Positions 25,034 to 34,971 of a stretch of 64,000 bases of DNA are shown here, piece after piece. The stretch comes from Chryseobacterium culicis. Lineage in GTDB: Bacteria > Bacteroidota > Bacteroidia > Flavobacteriales > Weeksellaceae. The stretch is taken from the NCBI RefSeq assembly GCF_002979755.1, contig NZ_PCPP01000003.1, positions 248,001 through 312,000 on the forward strand. The letters are read 5' to 3'. The stretch's first letter is position 1, and each line of letters begins with the position of its first letter. The position numbers and the translations under genes were made by a program. The notes beneath the pieces were generated by a model. The model was not told the origin of the DNA, made no database searches, and saw nothing but the letters and a program-made list of their open reading frames with translations.

Positions 25034-26925
25034 TATGCCTTTGTAATTAAAATTTTTGAATTGTCCATGTTTATTGTTTTCTTTATGAAGTTTACATATT
25101 CGTTATATTTTTCTTTGGGATAAGCTCCTTTATTGATTTGTATTTTTCTTTTCACGATGAGCCCCTCTCCATTCTTTACAAAATTTAAGGTATAGAAACC
25201 ATATTCAGATTTAAGGTTGATATTTTCAGGAGTTTCTTCTACTTTATATCCATTGGGAAGGCTGAAACTGATTTCATATTCGTCCTCATAAGATTGTCCG
25301 ATTTCAAAAGGAAGTTCACGGCTTTCGTCCGTTTTATGGATGGCATCGTTGTATATAGGAACCGCTCTGAATATTAAACTGTTTCCTACTTTTTTAGCAT
25401 AATGGCTGGCTTTAAAATCAATATCATAGGTTATGAAAGCATTGTCTCTATTATTGACAAAATTTTTCATTTCTACTTTTTCAAAGTTCAAAATATCCAA
25501 AGATCTTTTTAAAGCATCATTTCTTTCTTTGGGACTTAAAGCGGTAAATGCTAAATTATAATCATACTGATATCCTGTGTAATGAAAACTTCCTTCACCC
25601 TGAATACTGTTATCCTCTCCTACTTTGATTTTCATGACCTGTTTTTCTTTATTCTGTTCGGCAGAATATACAGGAGTATTGATCAGTTCTATCCCCGTTT
25701 TCTTTACTGAAAGTACATTTCGGTCTGTTGTACTGTACCCCAGGTGGTTGAATGCAATTTGTTGGGATGTATTCTCAAGCCAGATATTCCCTTTTTCTGT
25801 AGGCACCATTAAAATAGCATGGTTTCCTCCCATTCTTGGGAAGTCCGGATCAAAAGATATCTGGGAAGCTCCGGAATTAATAACACAATAATAAGAAGGT
25901 ACTCCTGCTTCATCAAGAAGAGTTTTCATATAATTGGTAAGTCCTTTACAGTCTCCGTATCCTTTTTTGTCCACTTCATCAGGAAGCATTGGAAGCCATC
26001 CGCCAATTCCCAGCCCTACGTAGATGTATCTGGTCTTATTCTGCATATACTGATAAATCGTCTTTACCTTATCTTCTACAGATCCTTGTAAGTTCAGCGA
26101 TGCTATCTCAGATTTGATAGCCGGAGTAGAAACTGCAACAGGCTCTACAAGGTTATTATAATACCATGTTCCAAAATCTGTCCAGTTCGTTAAAGTACCC
26201 TGTTTTCCTGCAAGATTAAATTTCGCCAGAGAGAAACTTACTTTCGGTAAAATTTTGGCAGGTTGTGGAATTAAAGAAATATCATCAATGGCGGGAACGT
26301 TTTTGTAGGTAAATACTTTTTCATTAGCACTCCCACTTTCTGCAACTGATGCATAATTGAACTTTGACGGATAAGTTTTCGTTCTAAGCTCTATCCCAGA
26401 TGTGTTGATAATTTTAAATTCCGCTTCTTCCAAAGAGGTATTGGTAGAAAAGAAAGGCACAAAATCAGGAATAAAAACAGTATTTTTATCTGATATCTGA
26501 TAAGAGAAATCTACTGTATAGGGATATTCCGTTGGAGTATAATTAAAAACCAGAATTCTGCTATCAGAATAAAAAATTCCGTGACGGTTATTGGCAAAAT
26601 CACCAAAATCTGATTTTGAAAAACTTTTTATTTTCTTTCCTGCTTCATTATAGATGGTAACTTTCACATCAGAGATACTGTTTCCTTTATCATAGGAAAT
26701 GTAAGCAACTGCTTTATCATCACCATCTTTATTTAAAACAGTTTTTACCGTATTAACCTGATATTTTATATCATCAATCTTATGAATGTTAACAGTCGTC
26801 AGATCTTTTCTGACTACCAGATTAGCATTTTTCTTTAAATTTTCAGGAATTGCAGAGGCAGGATAGCTCTGTGCAAAATAGAATGAGGCGGCAGATAAAG
26901 CCCCCAAGACTAATATTTTCATCAT
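25033..26925 (-). CDS. DUF3857/transglutaminase-like protein B, catalytic residues present
   Basis: 630 residues, signal peptide ending FYFAQS (about 19). DUF3857 (about 40-260) is followed by a transglutaminase core with the triad intact: Cys326 in GYGDCKGLTNY, His369 in GGNHAILMVP and Glu384-Asn385 in IWLENTS. A C-terminal beta domain (about 400-600) follows. It is exported and may crosslink or cleave peptide amides in the periplasm or outside; the partner is not known. It is flanked by the inactive relatives A and A' on the same strand. Confidence 0.85.
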   Translation of the reverse strand: MMKILVLGALSAASFYFAQSYPASAIPENLKKNANLVVRKDLTTVNIHKIDDIKYQVNTVKTVLNKDGDDKAVAYISYDKGNSISDVKVTIYNEAGKKIKSFSKSDFGDFANNRHGIFYSDSRILVFNYTPTEYPYTVDFSYQISDKNTVFIPDFVPFFSTNTSLEEAEFKIINTSGIELRTKTYPSKFNYASVAESGSANEKVFTYKNVPAIDDISLIPQPAKILPKVSFSLAKFNLAGKQGTLTNWTDFGTWYYNNLVEPVAVSTPAIKSEIASLNLQGSVEDKVKTIYQYMQNKTRYIYVGLGIGGWLPMLPDEVDKKGYGDCKGLTNYMKTLLDEAGVPSYYCVINSGASQISFDPDFPRMGGNHAILMVPTEKGNIWLENTSQQIAFNHLGYSTTDRNVLSVKKTGIELINTPVYSAEQNKEKQVMKIKVGEDNSIQGEGSFHYTGYQYDYNLAFTALSPKERNDALKRSLDILNFEKVEMKNFVNNRDNAFITYDIDFKASHYAKKVGNSLIFRAVPIYNDAIHKTDESRELPFEIGQSYEDEYEISFSLPNGYKVEETPENINLKSEYGFYTLNFVKNGEGLIVKRKIQINKGAYPKEKYNEYVNFIKKTINMDNSKILITKA

Positions 26926-26961
26926 TACTGCTAATTTTAAATGAATTATTAAAATTTTATA

Positions 26962-28884
26962 TTATTTTTTCACCAAACTAATGACCTGATTTTCCGTTTC
27001 AGAGATCGTTTTCCAGATTTGTTTAAAAAACGGATAGTATTCTTTAGGATAATTTTGACTGGCAATACCTATTTTTGAGGTAATTATTATTTTATTACCA
27101 AGCGTTTCAACCTTGTATAAAAAAGATATTTCCTGATCGTCCGTAGCCATCTTTTTATCTTTCGGAAGGCTTAACACTTTATAATTTTCAGGAATTTCAA
27201 GTTCTATTCTTTTTTCTTTATTAAAAGCCGAAATAAAGTCAATCTGATATTTCCTTTCATGGGACTGATCAAACAATTCTTTTTCAGCATTTAAAAACAT
27301 GATGGGATTGATCACGATTTTGTCTCCTATTACATCCATCAGGTTAGAATCGGAAAATGCCATCTGAGTTTCAAAATCACCATTGTCCAGGAGTTTTGGT
27401 TCTACATTTTTCCCATCTATATTATATCGCGACGGAAACACCTGTTTATATTTATCTTTGTTTCTATCAAATTCATCATAAGAGTTAATTGCATACATCC
27501 CGCTATCCTTTTGTGTGAAAATTCCTTTTACTAAAGAATTCCCAAGGTCTAAGCTGGCTTTGATATTCATCTCTTTTTTACTTATATTGGTATTAGAGAA
27601 TGACAGAGATGTTCCTTTTTTTCCTTCCAATAAAATTCCGAAATCATTCCAATCCCTCTCTGGTAACATATTTACCTTAGAATTGAAGGAAGTTGCATCA
27701 TAAAAATAAATTTGATTATTAATTTTAACGGATGTCAAAACAAAATTTAAATTATTGATATTAGGTGAAATAACATTCAGAATACCATTATCAACAGTAG
27801 AAATCAGAAGAGGATTAGCTTCAATTCCGGCATCTCTCAAAAGCATAGTCAAAAGAAGATTTATATCTGCACTATTGCCAGATTTTGTTTTTATAAGCTG
27901 TCTTAAATTCTGGGAAGCCATTATTCCTGCCTTCTCGTTCCATCTATAATTTTCTTTAACAAAATTGAAAATTTTATCTGCTCTTCCTAAAGGATCATAA
28001 TAGGTTTTAATATTCTCGGGAAGAATATCTTTCACATTACCTTTTAAAAAACTTCCAAAGTCATCAAAACTATAAAGCTTGTCTGCAAGGTTATTCCAAT
28101 CTTTAAACTCACTATAAGTAAAATATTTGGTTGAAAATCTTTTAAGTTCAGGTTTAATTTTCCCTCTGAATCTATTCAGGTCTTTTACATATTTTTCCTT
28201 CTGAATAGATTTCATATCCTCATATCCAAATCTGAAAACATTATATAAAGCTCCTAAACGATCCTCAGTAGTGGAAATATGGTATTTTGGTTTAAAAATA
28301 CTTCCTGTACTGTTAAAAGAATATGTAATAGGCTCATCAGGATATTCCAAATTATATTCCTGATAAACAACCGGAATATTGTATTCCAGAAAATATACCG
28401 GATTGGAGATATTATTACTCGTCACTTTATAACTGTATTCTATTACAGATCCGTCTGAAATATTAGGTAAGGCAAGTTTATAAATATTTATCCCTTCAGT
28501 AAAATTCTCTTTTAACTGTTCTTTTTTATCAATTAGGATTTTTTCGACCTTATTATTGGAGAGATTATATATTCTAACTTCAAACTTACTCAGCGATTCA
28601 TCGGTAAGAAGAGGAATGCTTATATTAAGCCAATCTTCTGAGCGCTTTTTGTCGTAGATTTTAATTTTTGAATACCACTCTTTTTCCAAAGAATTATCAT
28701 TCATGATATTATATCGAACACTATTGTAGAGAATTTCAGCAGGGGCATCCTTTTCTATAAGTGAATTCGTTTTTTTTAGATCAGCTTCATCAAATAAAGG
28801 TGGAGAAAGGAATTTATGCTGTGCAAAAGATGTATTAAATACAAGGCAGCTCACCGCTACTGTAAGTTTAGCATTAATTTTCAT
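26962..28884 (-). CDS. DUF3857/transglutaminase-like protein A', catalytic residues lost
   Basis: 640 residues with a signal peptide (about 1-21, ending TSFAQ). It is a paralogue of the 23093-25033 gene with the same DUF3857 plus degenerate transglutaminase layout; both end with an identical ENQVISLVKK. The Cys position reads GNSA, the His position is Asn in LNFVLTSV, and the Asp stays in FYDATS. It sits between intact B and a small remnant of a second B copy, indicating origin by tandem duplication of a B-A unit. Confidence 0.8.
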   Translation of the reverse strand: MKINAKLTVAVSCLVFNTSFAQHKFLSPPLFDEADLKKTNSLIEKDAPAEILYNSVRYNIMNDNSLEKEWYSKIKIYDKKRSEDWLNISIPLLTDESLSKFEVRIYNLSNNKVEKILIDKKEQLKENFTEGINIYKLALPNISDGSVIEYSYKVTSNNISNPVYFLEYNIPVVYQEYNLEYPDEPITYSFNSTGSIFKPKYHISTTEDRLGALYNVFRFGYEDMKSIQKEKYVKDLNRFRGKIKPELKRFSTKYFTYSEFKDWNNLADKLYSFDDFGSFLKGNVKDILPENIKTYYDPLGRADKIFNFVKENYRWNEKAGIMASQNLRQLIKTKSGNSADINLLLTMLLRDAGIEANPLLISTVDNGILNVISPNINNLNFVLTSVKINNQIYFYDATSFNSKVNMLPERDWNDFGILLEGKKGTSLSFSNTNISKKEMNIKASLDLGNSLVKGIFTQKDSGMYAINSYDEFDRNKDKYKQVFPSRYNIDGKNVEPKLLDNGDFETQMAFSDSNLMDVIGDKIVINPIMFLNAEKELFDQSHERKYQIDFISAFNKEKRIELEIPENYKVLSLPKDKKMATDDQEISFLYKVETLGNKIIITSKIGIASQNYPKEYYPFFKQIWKTISETENQVISLVKK

Positions 28885-28890
28885 CGGTTT

Positions 28891-28992
28891 TTATTGATTT
28901 TGAGAATTCGTAGAAATTGCAGAAACAGGATCGCTCTGCGCGAAATAGAATGAGGCGGTAGATAAAGCCTCCAAGACTAATATTTTCATCAT
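28891..28992 (-). pseudogene. Remnant of a second copy of gene B (first 33 codons)
   Basis: The 33-codon frame on the minus strand, MMKILVLEALSTASFYFAQS then DPVSAI, is almost identical to the first codons of gene B (MMKILVLGALSAASFYFAQS then YPASAI) and then diverges into a stop. Nucleotide identity is also obvious. It lies just 6 bp upstream of gene A'. It is thus a decayed duplicate of the signal peptide of B, or a very short expressed peptide. A longer overlapping frame at 28874-29062 is not a real gene. Confidence 0.85.
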
Positions 28993-29041
28993 AGTTATTA
29001 AAGTTATACAAAAATAATAAAATCTTAATAACTGTTAAAAA

Positions 29042-29072
29042 AAATATAAAAGGCTTCAACATATGAAGCCTT
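29042..29072 (-). terminator. Orphan terminator upstream of the DUF3857 cluster
   Basis: AAGGCTTCA/TGAAGCCTT stem (29050-29058 with 29064-29072) with a minus-strand T-run. The nearest minus-strand gene (29394-29816) already has its own terminator, so this one has no evident gene. Confidence 0.7.
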
Positions 29073-29345
29073 CAACCTAATACTTAAAAAGTACAGTTTT
29101 ACATGTACCTATAAGGATATGAACACATTATCAACTTTTCATTTTCTATTTCTGAAAAGTTAGAACAGAATATTTATAATCATTCTATTTTGGAGAGGGA
29201 ATATTTATTCTGTTTTTATGAAGGGTAAAACTTCATATTGTCTGCGTTCCAAAAATAGAATAAAATATGATTCATGTATTTCAAATATTGTAGAATTAAT
29301 AATAAGAAGAAGTACAATTAATTCTACAATCCTGAAATCTGCTCA
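29073..29345. other. Non-coding region with inverted repeats, no gene seen
   Basis: AT-rich DNA of about 270 bp. Two inverted repeats are visible: GTAGAATTAAT/ATTAATTCTAC around 29290-29331, and TTCTATTTTGG/CCAAAAATAGAA around 29185-29265. Only very short frames (under 20 codons) occur on either strand. It is bracketed by two minus-strand terminators, so a small RNA is possible but unproven. Confidence 0.5.
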
Positions 29346-29347
29346 TA

Positions 29348-29375
29348 AAAAAAGACTCCAATACTGAAGTCTTTT
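29348..29375 (-). terminator. Terminator of the small membrane protein gene
   Basis: AAAGACT/AGTCTTT stem with inner pairs and an A-rich (minus-strand T-rich) flank. Confidence 0.7.
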
Positions 29376-29393
29376 AGTTTTTTTTCTTTCTTT

Positions 29394-29816
29394 TTAATCA
29401 TTCGGAACCAGTTTACTATCAAATTGATCGCTTCCAAGCCCCAGTACAGGAATAAAGATAAATCCAAAAAGAAGGATCAGAATTGTGTAGAGAGGCGTTT
29501 CTTTGGAAAATCCTTTAGCAAGCCTGTCATATACTACCCAACATGCAAAAATGTTTACCAATGGAATAAAGAAAAGAATGATCCACCAAATGGGTTTTTT
29601 CACGATTTCCAATAGCACAATTGTATTATAAATAGGAATAAAGGCGGCCCAGGCATCTTGTCTTCCTGCTTTCTGGAAGATTTTGTACATGCAATATCCA
29701 TAGAATATATAACATAGCAGGCCGAAGAACATTGTTCCGATCCCTAATCCTGCAGCGGCTGCACCAGACACTGCATCTGTCCCATTATAAGGGTCTGTTT
29801 GTAAAAGAGTTAACAT
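29394..29816 (-). CDS. Small membrane protein, DUF5684-like
   Basis: 140 residues with about three membrane helices. The motif MYKIFQKAGRQDAWAAFIP followed by YNTIVLLEIVKKPIWW is the known pattern of DUF5684 proteins, which resemble the membrane segment found beside some signal peptidases. The function is unknown. It is a single gene downstream of gyrB on the same strand, separated by a terminator. Confidence 0.82.
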   Translation of the reverse strand: MLTLLQTDPYNGTDAVSGAAAAGLGIGTMFFGLLCYIFYGYCMYKIFQKAGRQDAWAAFIPIYNTIVLLEIVKKPIWWIILFFIPLVNIFACWVVYDRLAKGFSKETPLYTILILLFGFIFIPVLGLGSDQFDSKLVPND

Positions 29817-29845
29817 ATTATTGTTTTTTTGGTTTATCCAAATAT

Positions 29846-29879
29846 AAAAAAAGCTTCTAAATAATTAGAAGCTTTTTTT
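29846..29879 (-). terminator. Terminator between gyrB and the small membrane protein gene
   Basis: AAAAAAAGCTTCTAA with TTAGAAGCTTTTTTT (near-perfect, short loop). Read on the minus strand it lies 20 bp after the gyrB stop, so it ends gyrB transcripts. Confidence 0.88.
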
Positions 29880-29898
29880 ATTATATTTTTAAAAACGT

Positions 29899-31902
<2,004 letters not shown>

Positions 31903-32067
31903 TTAAAAAGTGTCAAAAAAATGTAGAGTTTTCTTAGTGAAAACATAAGGAAAAGTATTCCAATAAAAGATTCAAAATTAAAATGTATAGGTGAAATATC
32001 AACTGTTGTAAATCATATTCAACATCAATAATTTATGCGTAAATTTATTTACTGAAAAGTTGATATT

Positions 32068-33411
32068 ATGGATGATTTTATAGCAGCACGCGCCCAGATG
32101 GCACTATCTCTGGGTTTTCACATTATATTCTCCTGTGTGGGTATGGTGATGCCTTTTCTCATGGCTTTTGCCCATTGGAAATACTTAAAAACCAATAATG
32201 AAGTATACAAAGGACTGACAAAAGCATGGAGCAAAGGAGTAGCTATTCTTTTTGCTACCGGAGCTGTTTCCGGAACAATGCTATCTTTTGAACTTGGACT
32301 TTTGTGGCCCGGCTTTATGAAACATGCAGGTCCTATTTTCGGAATGCCTTTTTCATTGGAAGGAACAGCCTTTTTCATCGAGGCTATTGCCATTGGATTC
32401 TTCTTATATGGCTGGGAAAGATTCAATAAATGGTTTCACTGGTTCTGCGGATTTCTTGTAGGAGTAAGCGGGCTGGCTTCCGGAATTCTGGTGGTAGCAG
32501 CCAACTCATGGATGAATTCCCCAACCGGTTTCGATTATATAAACGGACAGTATCTTAATATAGATCCTATTAAAGCGATGTTTAATGACGCATGGTTTCC
32601 GCAGGCTCTTCATATGACGGTTGCTGCATTTTGTGCCACAGGATTTGCTGTAGCCGGAGTGCATGCCTTTATGATTATGCGTAAAAGAAATATTGAATTT
32701 CATACCAAAGCTTTTAGAATTGCTGTAGGATTTGCTTTGATTGGAGCATTTGGTGCCCCTTTAAGTGGTGATATTGCAGCAAAATCAGTAGCAGAAAGAC
32801 AACCTATTAAACTGGCTGCAATGGAAGCTCATTTTGAAACTGAGAAAGGTGCTTCTTTTGTGATTGGAGGAATTCCTGATGAGGAAAAGGAAGAAATAAA
32901 ATATGCTATAAAAATTCCAAAAGTTTTAAGCTTTCTGGTAAGCAATGATTTCAATTCTGAAGTAAAAGGTCTTAAAGATTTCCCGAGAGATGAATGGCCT
33001 CCGATTGCGGTTGTTCATTACGCTTTTCAGATTATGATTTTCTTCGGAGTGGTGATGATTGGTATTGGAGCTATTTATTTATATGCTTTCTTCTTCAAAA
33101 AAGAATGGCTGAGTAAAAATTGGTTATTAAAAACGTTCTTAATAGCAACACCTTTCGGATATATTGCTCTGGAAGCAGGCTGGACAGTGACGGAAGTCGG
33201 CAGGCAGCCCTGGATTATTTACGGAATTATGAGAACGGTAGATGCGGTAACACCAATGCCGGGAATACAGTATTCATTCTACTTCTTTACTGCTATTTTC
33301 GTCTCATTATCATTGATTCTTATCTTCCTTTTAAAAAGACAGATTCAAATGGTACCGAAGCTTTACGACCCTACCGACTCTCAGTTTAACGATAAAAACA
33401 ACAAATCATGA
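32068..33411 (+). CDS. cydA: Cytochrome bd oxidase subunit I
   Basis: 447 residues with about nine membrane helices. LGFHIIFSC holds the His ligand of haem b595, QALHMTVAAF the His of b558, and the quinol-loop lysine/glutamate lie in IKLAAMEAHFET. GWTVTEVGRQPW is the family signature near the C-terminus. The quinol loop is short, as in CIO-type and flavobacterial enzymes. The enzyme reduces oxygen to water with quinol at low oxygen tension. The stop overlaps the cydB start by 4 bp (ATGA). Confidence 0.96.
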   Translation: MDDFIAARAQMALSLGFHIIFSCVGMVMPFLMAFAHWKYLKTNNEVYKGLTKAWSKGVAILFATGAVSGTMLSFELGLLWPGFMKHAGPIFGMPFSLEGTAFFIEAIAIGFFLYGWERFNKWFHWFCGFLVGVSGLASGILVVAANSWMNSPTGFDYINGQYLNIDPIKAMFNDAWFPQALHMTVAAFCATGFAVAGVHAFMIMRKRNIEFHTKAFRIAVGFALIGAFGAPLSGDIAAKSVAERQPIKLAAMEAHFETEKGASFVIGGIPDEEKEEIKYAIKIPKVLSFLVSNDFNSEVKGLKDFPRDEWPPIAVVHYAFQIMIFFGVVMIGIGAIYLYAFFFKKEWLSKNWLLKTFLIATPFGYIALEAGWTVTEVGRQPWIIYGIMRTVDAVTPMPGIQYSFYFFTAIFVSLSLILIFLLKRQIQMVPKLYDPTDSQFNDKNNKS

Positions 33412-34412
33412 TCTACATTGTAATAGGTTTTCTCTGGCTATCTATCTGTCTTTATATTATTCTGGGAGGTGCTGATTTTGGAGCGGGAATTGTAGAGCTT
33501 TTCACTCATAAAAAAGCCAGAAATAAGACTCAGGAAATCATGTATGAGTCTATTGCTCCTGTATGGGAAGCCAATCATATGTGGCTGATCATTGCCATTG
33601 TAATTCTCTTTGTAGGGTTCCCCGAAATCTATACGACCATGTCTACCTATCTTCACATTCCTTTGGTTTTGATGCTTTTGGGGATTATCGCGAGAGGAAC
33701 AGCATTTACGTTCAGACATTACGATGCAGTAAAGGACAACTGGCAGGTTCTGTACACCCAGATCTTCTATTATGCGAGTCTTTTAACCCCTTTCTTTTTG
33801 GGATTAATTGCTGCAGCAACTGTTTCACATTCTATCAATCCTGATGCTGTAGGTTTTCTGGATTTGTATGTTTTCAGCTGGCTGAACTGGTTTGGAGTTT
33901 CTGTAGGTTTGTTTACTGTAGCGCTTTGTGCCTATCTTGCTTCTATCTTTTCATTAAGAGAAACCCGTGATAAGGCAGATCTTTTATTAATGATCAGAAA
34001 ATCCAAACAGACGATGATCTTCGTTGTGATTACAGGAATTCTGGTATTTGTGACCGCTTATATTTCGGATATTCCTCTTTTGATGTGGGTATTTTCCAAA
34101 CCTTTGGGGATTATGGCGATTGCCTTTGCAACGATTGCCTTATTGCTTATTTTAAGAGCGATGAACCGTCAGAAATTACTTCCTGTACGTGCTTTGGCAG
34201 GATTTCAAATGGTGATGATTTTAGTAGCTGCTACGTATCAGCACAATCCGGATATTATTTTATTAGGAAACGGACAGCATCTTTCATTATTGGAGCATAT
34301 GGCGCCGCCAAAAACTATTGCAGCATTGGGATGGGCTTTGATGCTCGGTTCATTATTTATCCTGCCGTTTTTATTTTATCTGATGGCTTCTTTCAGTAAG
34401 TTGAGAAAATAG
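33408..34412 (+). CDS. cydB: Cytochrome bd oxidase subunit II
   Basis: 334 residues with about eight membrane helices. YIILGGADFGAGIVELF (14-34 region) and APVWEANHMWLI are standard CydB blocks, as is FRHYDAVKDNWQ. It forms the heterodimer with CydA; the gene pair overlaps by 4 bp. The ClbS-like gene starts 7 bp after the stop and is probably cotranscribed. No cydX-like small ORF was found in that gap. Confidence 0.95.
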   Translation: MIYIVIGFLWLSICLYIILGGADFGAGIVELFTHKKARNKTQEIMYESIAPVWEANHMWLIIAIVILFVGFPEIYTTMSTYLHIPLVLMLLGIIARGTAFTFRHYDAVKDNWQVLYTQIFYYASLLTPFFLGLIAAATVSHSINPDAVGFLDLYVFSWLNWFGVSVGLFTVALCAYLASIFSLRETRDKADLLLMIRKSKQTMIFVVITGILVFVTAYISDIPLLMWVFSKPLGIMAIAFATIALLLILRAMNRQKLLPVRALAGFQMVMILVAATYQHNPDIILLGNGQHLSLLEHMAPPKTIAALGWALMLGSLFILPFLFYLMASFSKLRK

Positions 34413-34419
34413 ATTTACA

Positions 34420-34935
34420 ATGCAGAGCTATCAGGATAAAACAGAGCTTATTGAGGAACTCAAGAAAAGATATAAGCTCTACGATCAGGAATTTAATACC
34501 ATCAAGGAAGATGAAAAAGACCTTCTTCAACAGGGAGTTGACAAAACGCCATCGCAAAATATTTCCTATCAGTTAGGATGGACCCATCTGCTTTTACAAT
34601 GGGAAAATGATGAAAGAAAAGGACTGGAAGTAAAAACACCTACTCCTGACTATAAATGGAATAACCTGAAAGGATTATACCAATCTTTTTATAATGAATA
34701 TGGTTCTCATAGTTTACAACAGCAAAGAGAACTTCTGCAAAATCAGGTTAATGAAATTATTGCATGGATAGAAAGCCTTGATCACAACACTTTATTCACT
34801 CCCGGACAAAGAAAATGGGCAACAACCCCTGCTCAGTGGCCGGTCTGGAAATGGATTCATATCAATACCGTAGCTCCTTTTAAGAATTTCAGGACACAGC
34901 TTCGAAAATGGAAAAAAGAAAAAGGTACAGAATAG
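34420..34935 (+). CDS. ClbS/DfsB-family four-helix-bundle protein
   Basis: 171 residues. MQSYQDKTELIEELKKRY at the start, PSQNISYQLGWTHLLLQWE in the middle and KWIHINTVAPFKNFRTQLRKW at the end match the ClbS/DfsB (DUF1706) family, DinB-like helical bundles. ClbS is the colibactin self-protection cyclopropane hydrolase, but most members outside that context have no known substrate, and none is implied here. It lies 7 bp after cydB. The TAG stop lies exactly in the loop of the downstream terminator hairpin. Confidence 0.85.
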   Translation: MQSYQDKTELIEELKKRYKLYDQEFNTIKEDEKDLLQQGVDKTPSQNISYQLGWTHLLLQWENDERKGLEVKTPTPDYKWNNLKGLYQSFYNEYGSHSLQQQRELLQNQVNEIIAWIESLDHNTLFTPGQRKWATTPAQWPVWKWIHINTVAPFKNFRTQLRKWKKEKGTE

Positions 34936-34949
34936 TTCTGTACCTTTTA
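34921..34949. terminator. Bidirectional terminator between the ClbS-like gene and lysS
   Basis: A 12-bp perfect stem, AAAGGTACAGAA with TTCTGTACCTTT, and a three-base loop TAG that is the stop codon of the plus-strand gene. T-rich runs lie on both sides, so it can serve both convergent genes. Confidence 0.9.
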
Positions 34950-34971
34950 TATTTGTATTTTCTGAGGAATC

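Noticed and set aside
28874-29062. Minus-strand 62-codon frame
   Set aside because: It lies over the B' remnant in another frame; the frame that matches gene B's signal peptide explains the DNA better.
34420-34935. Colibactin-type self-protection system
   Set aside because: The ClbS-like protein has no linked polyketide or peptide synthetase genes; family membership alone does not support this.
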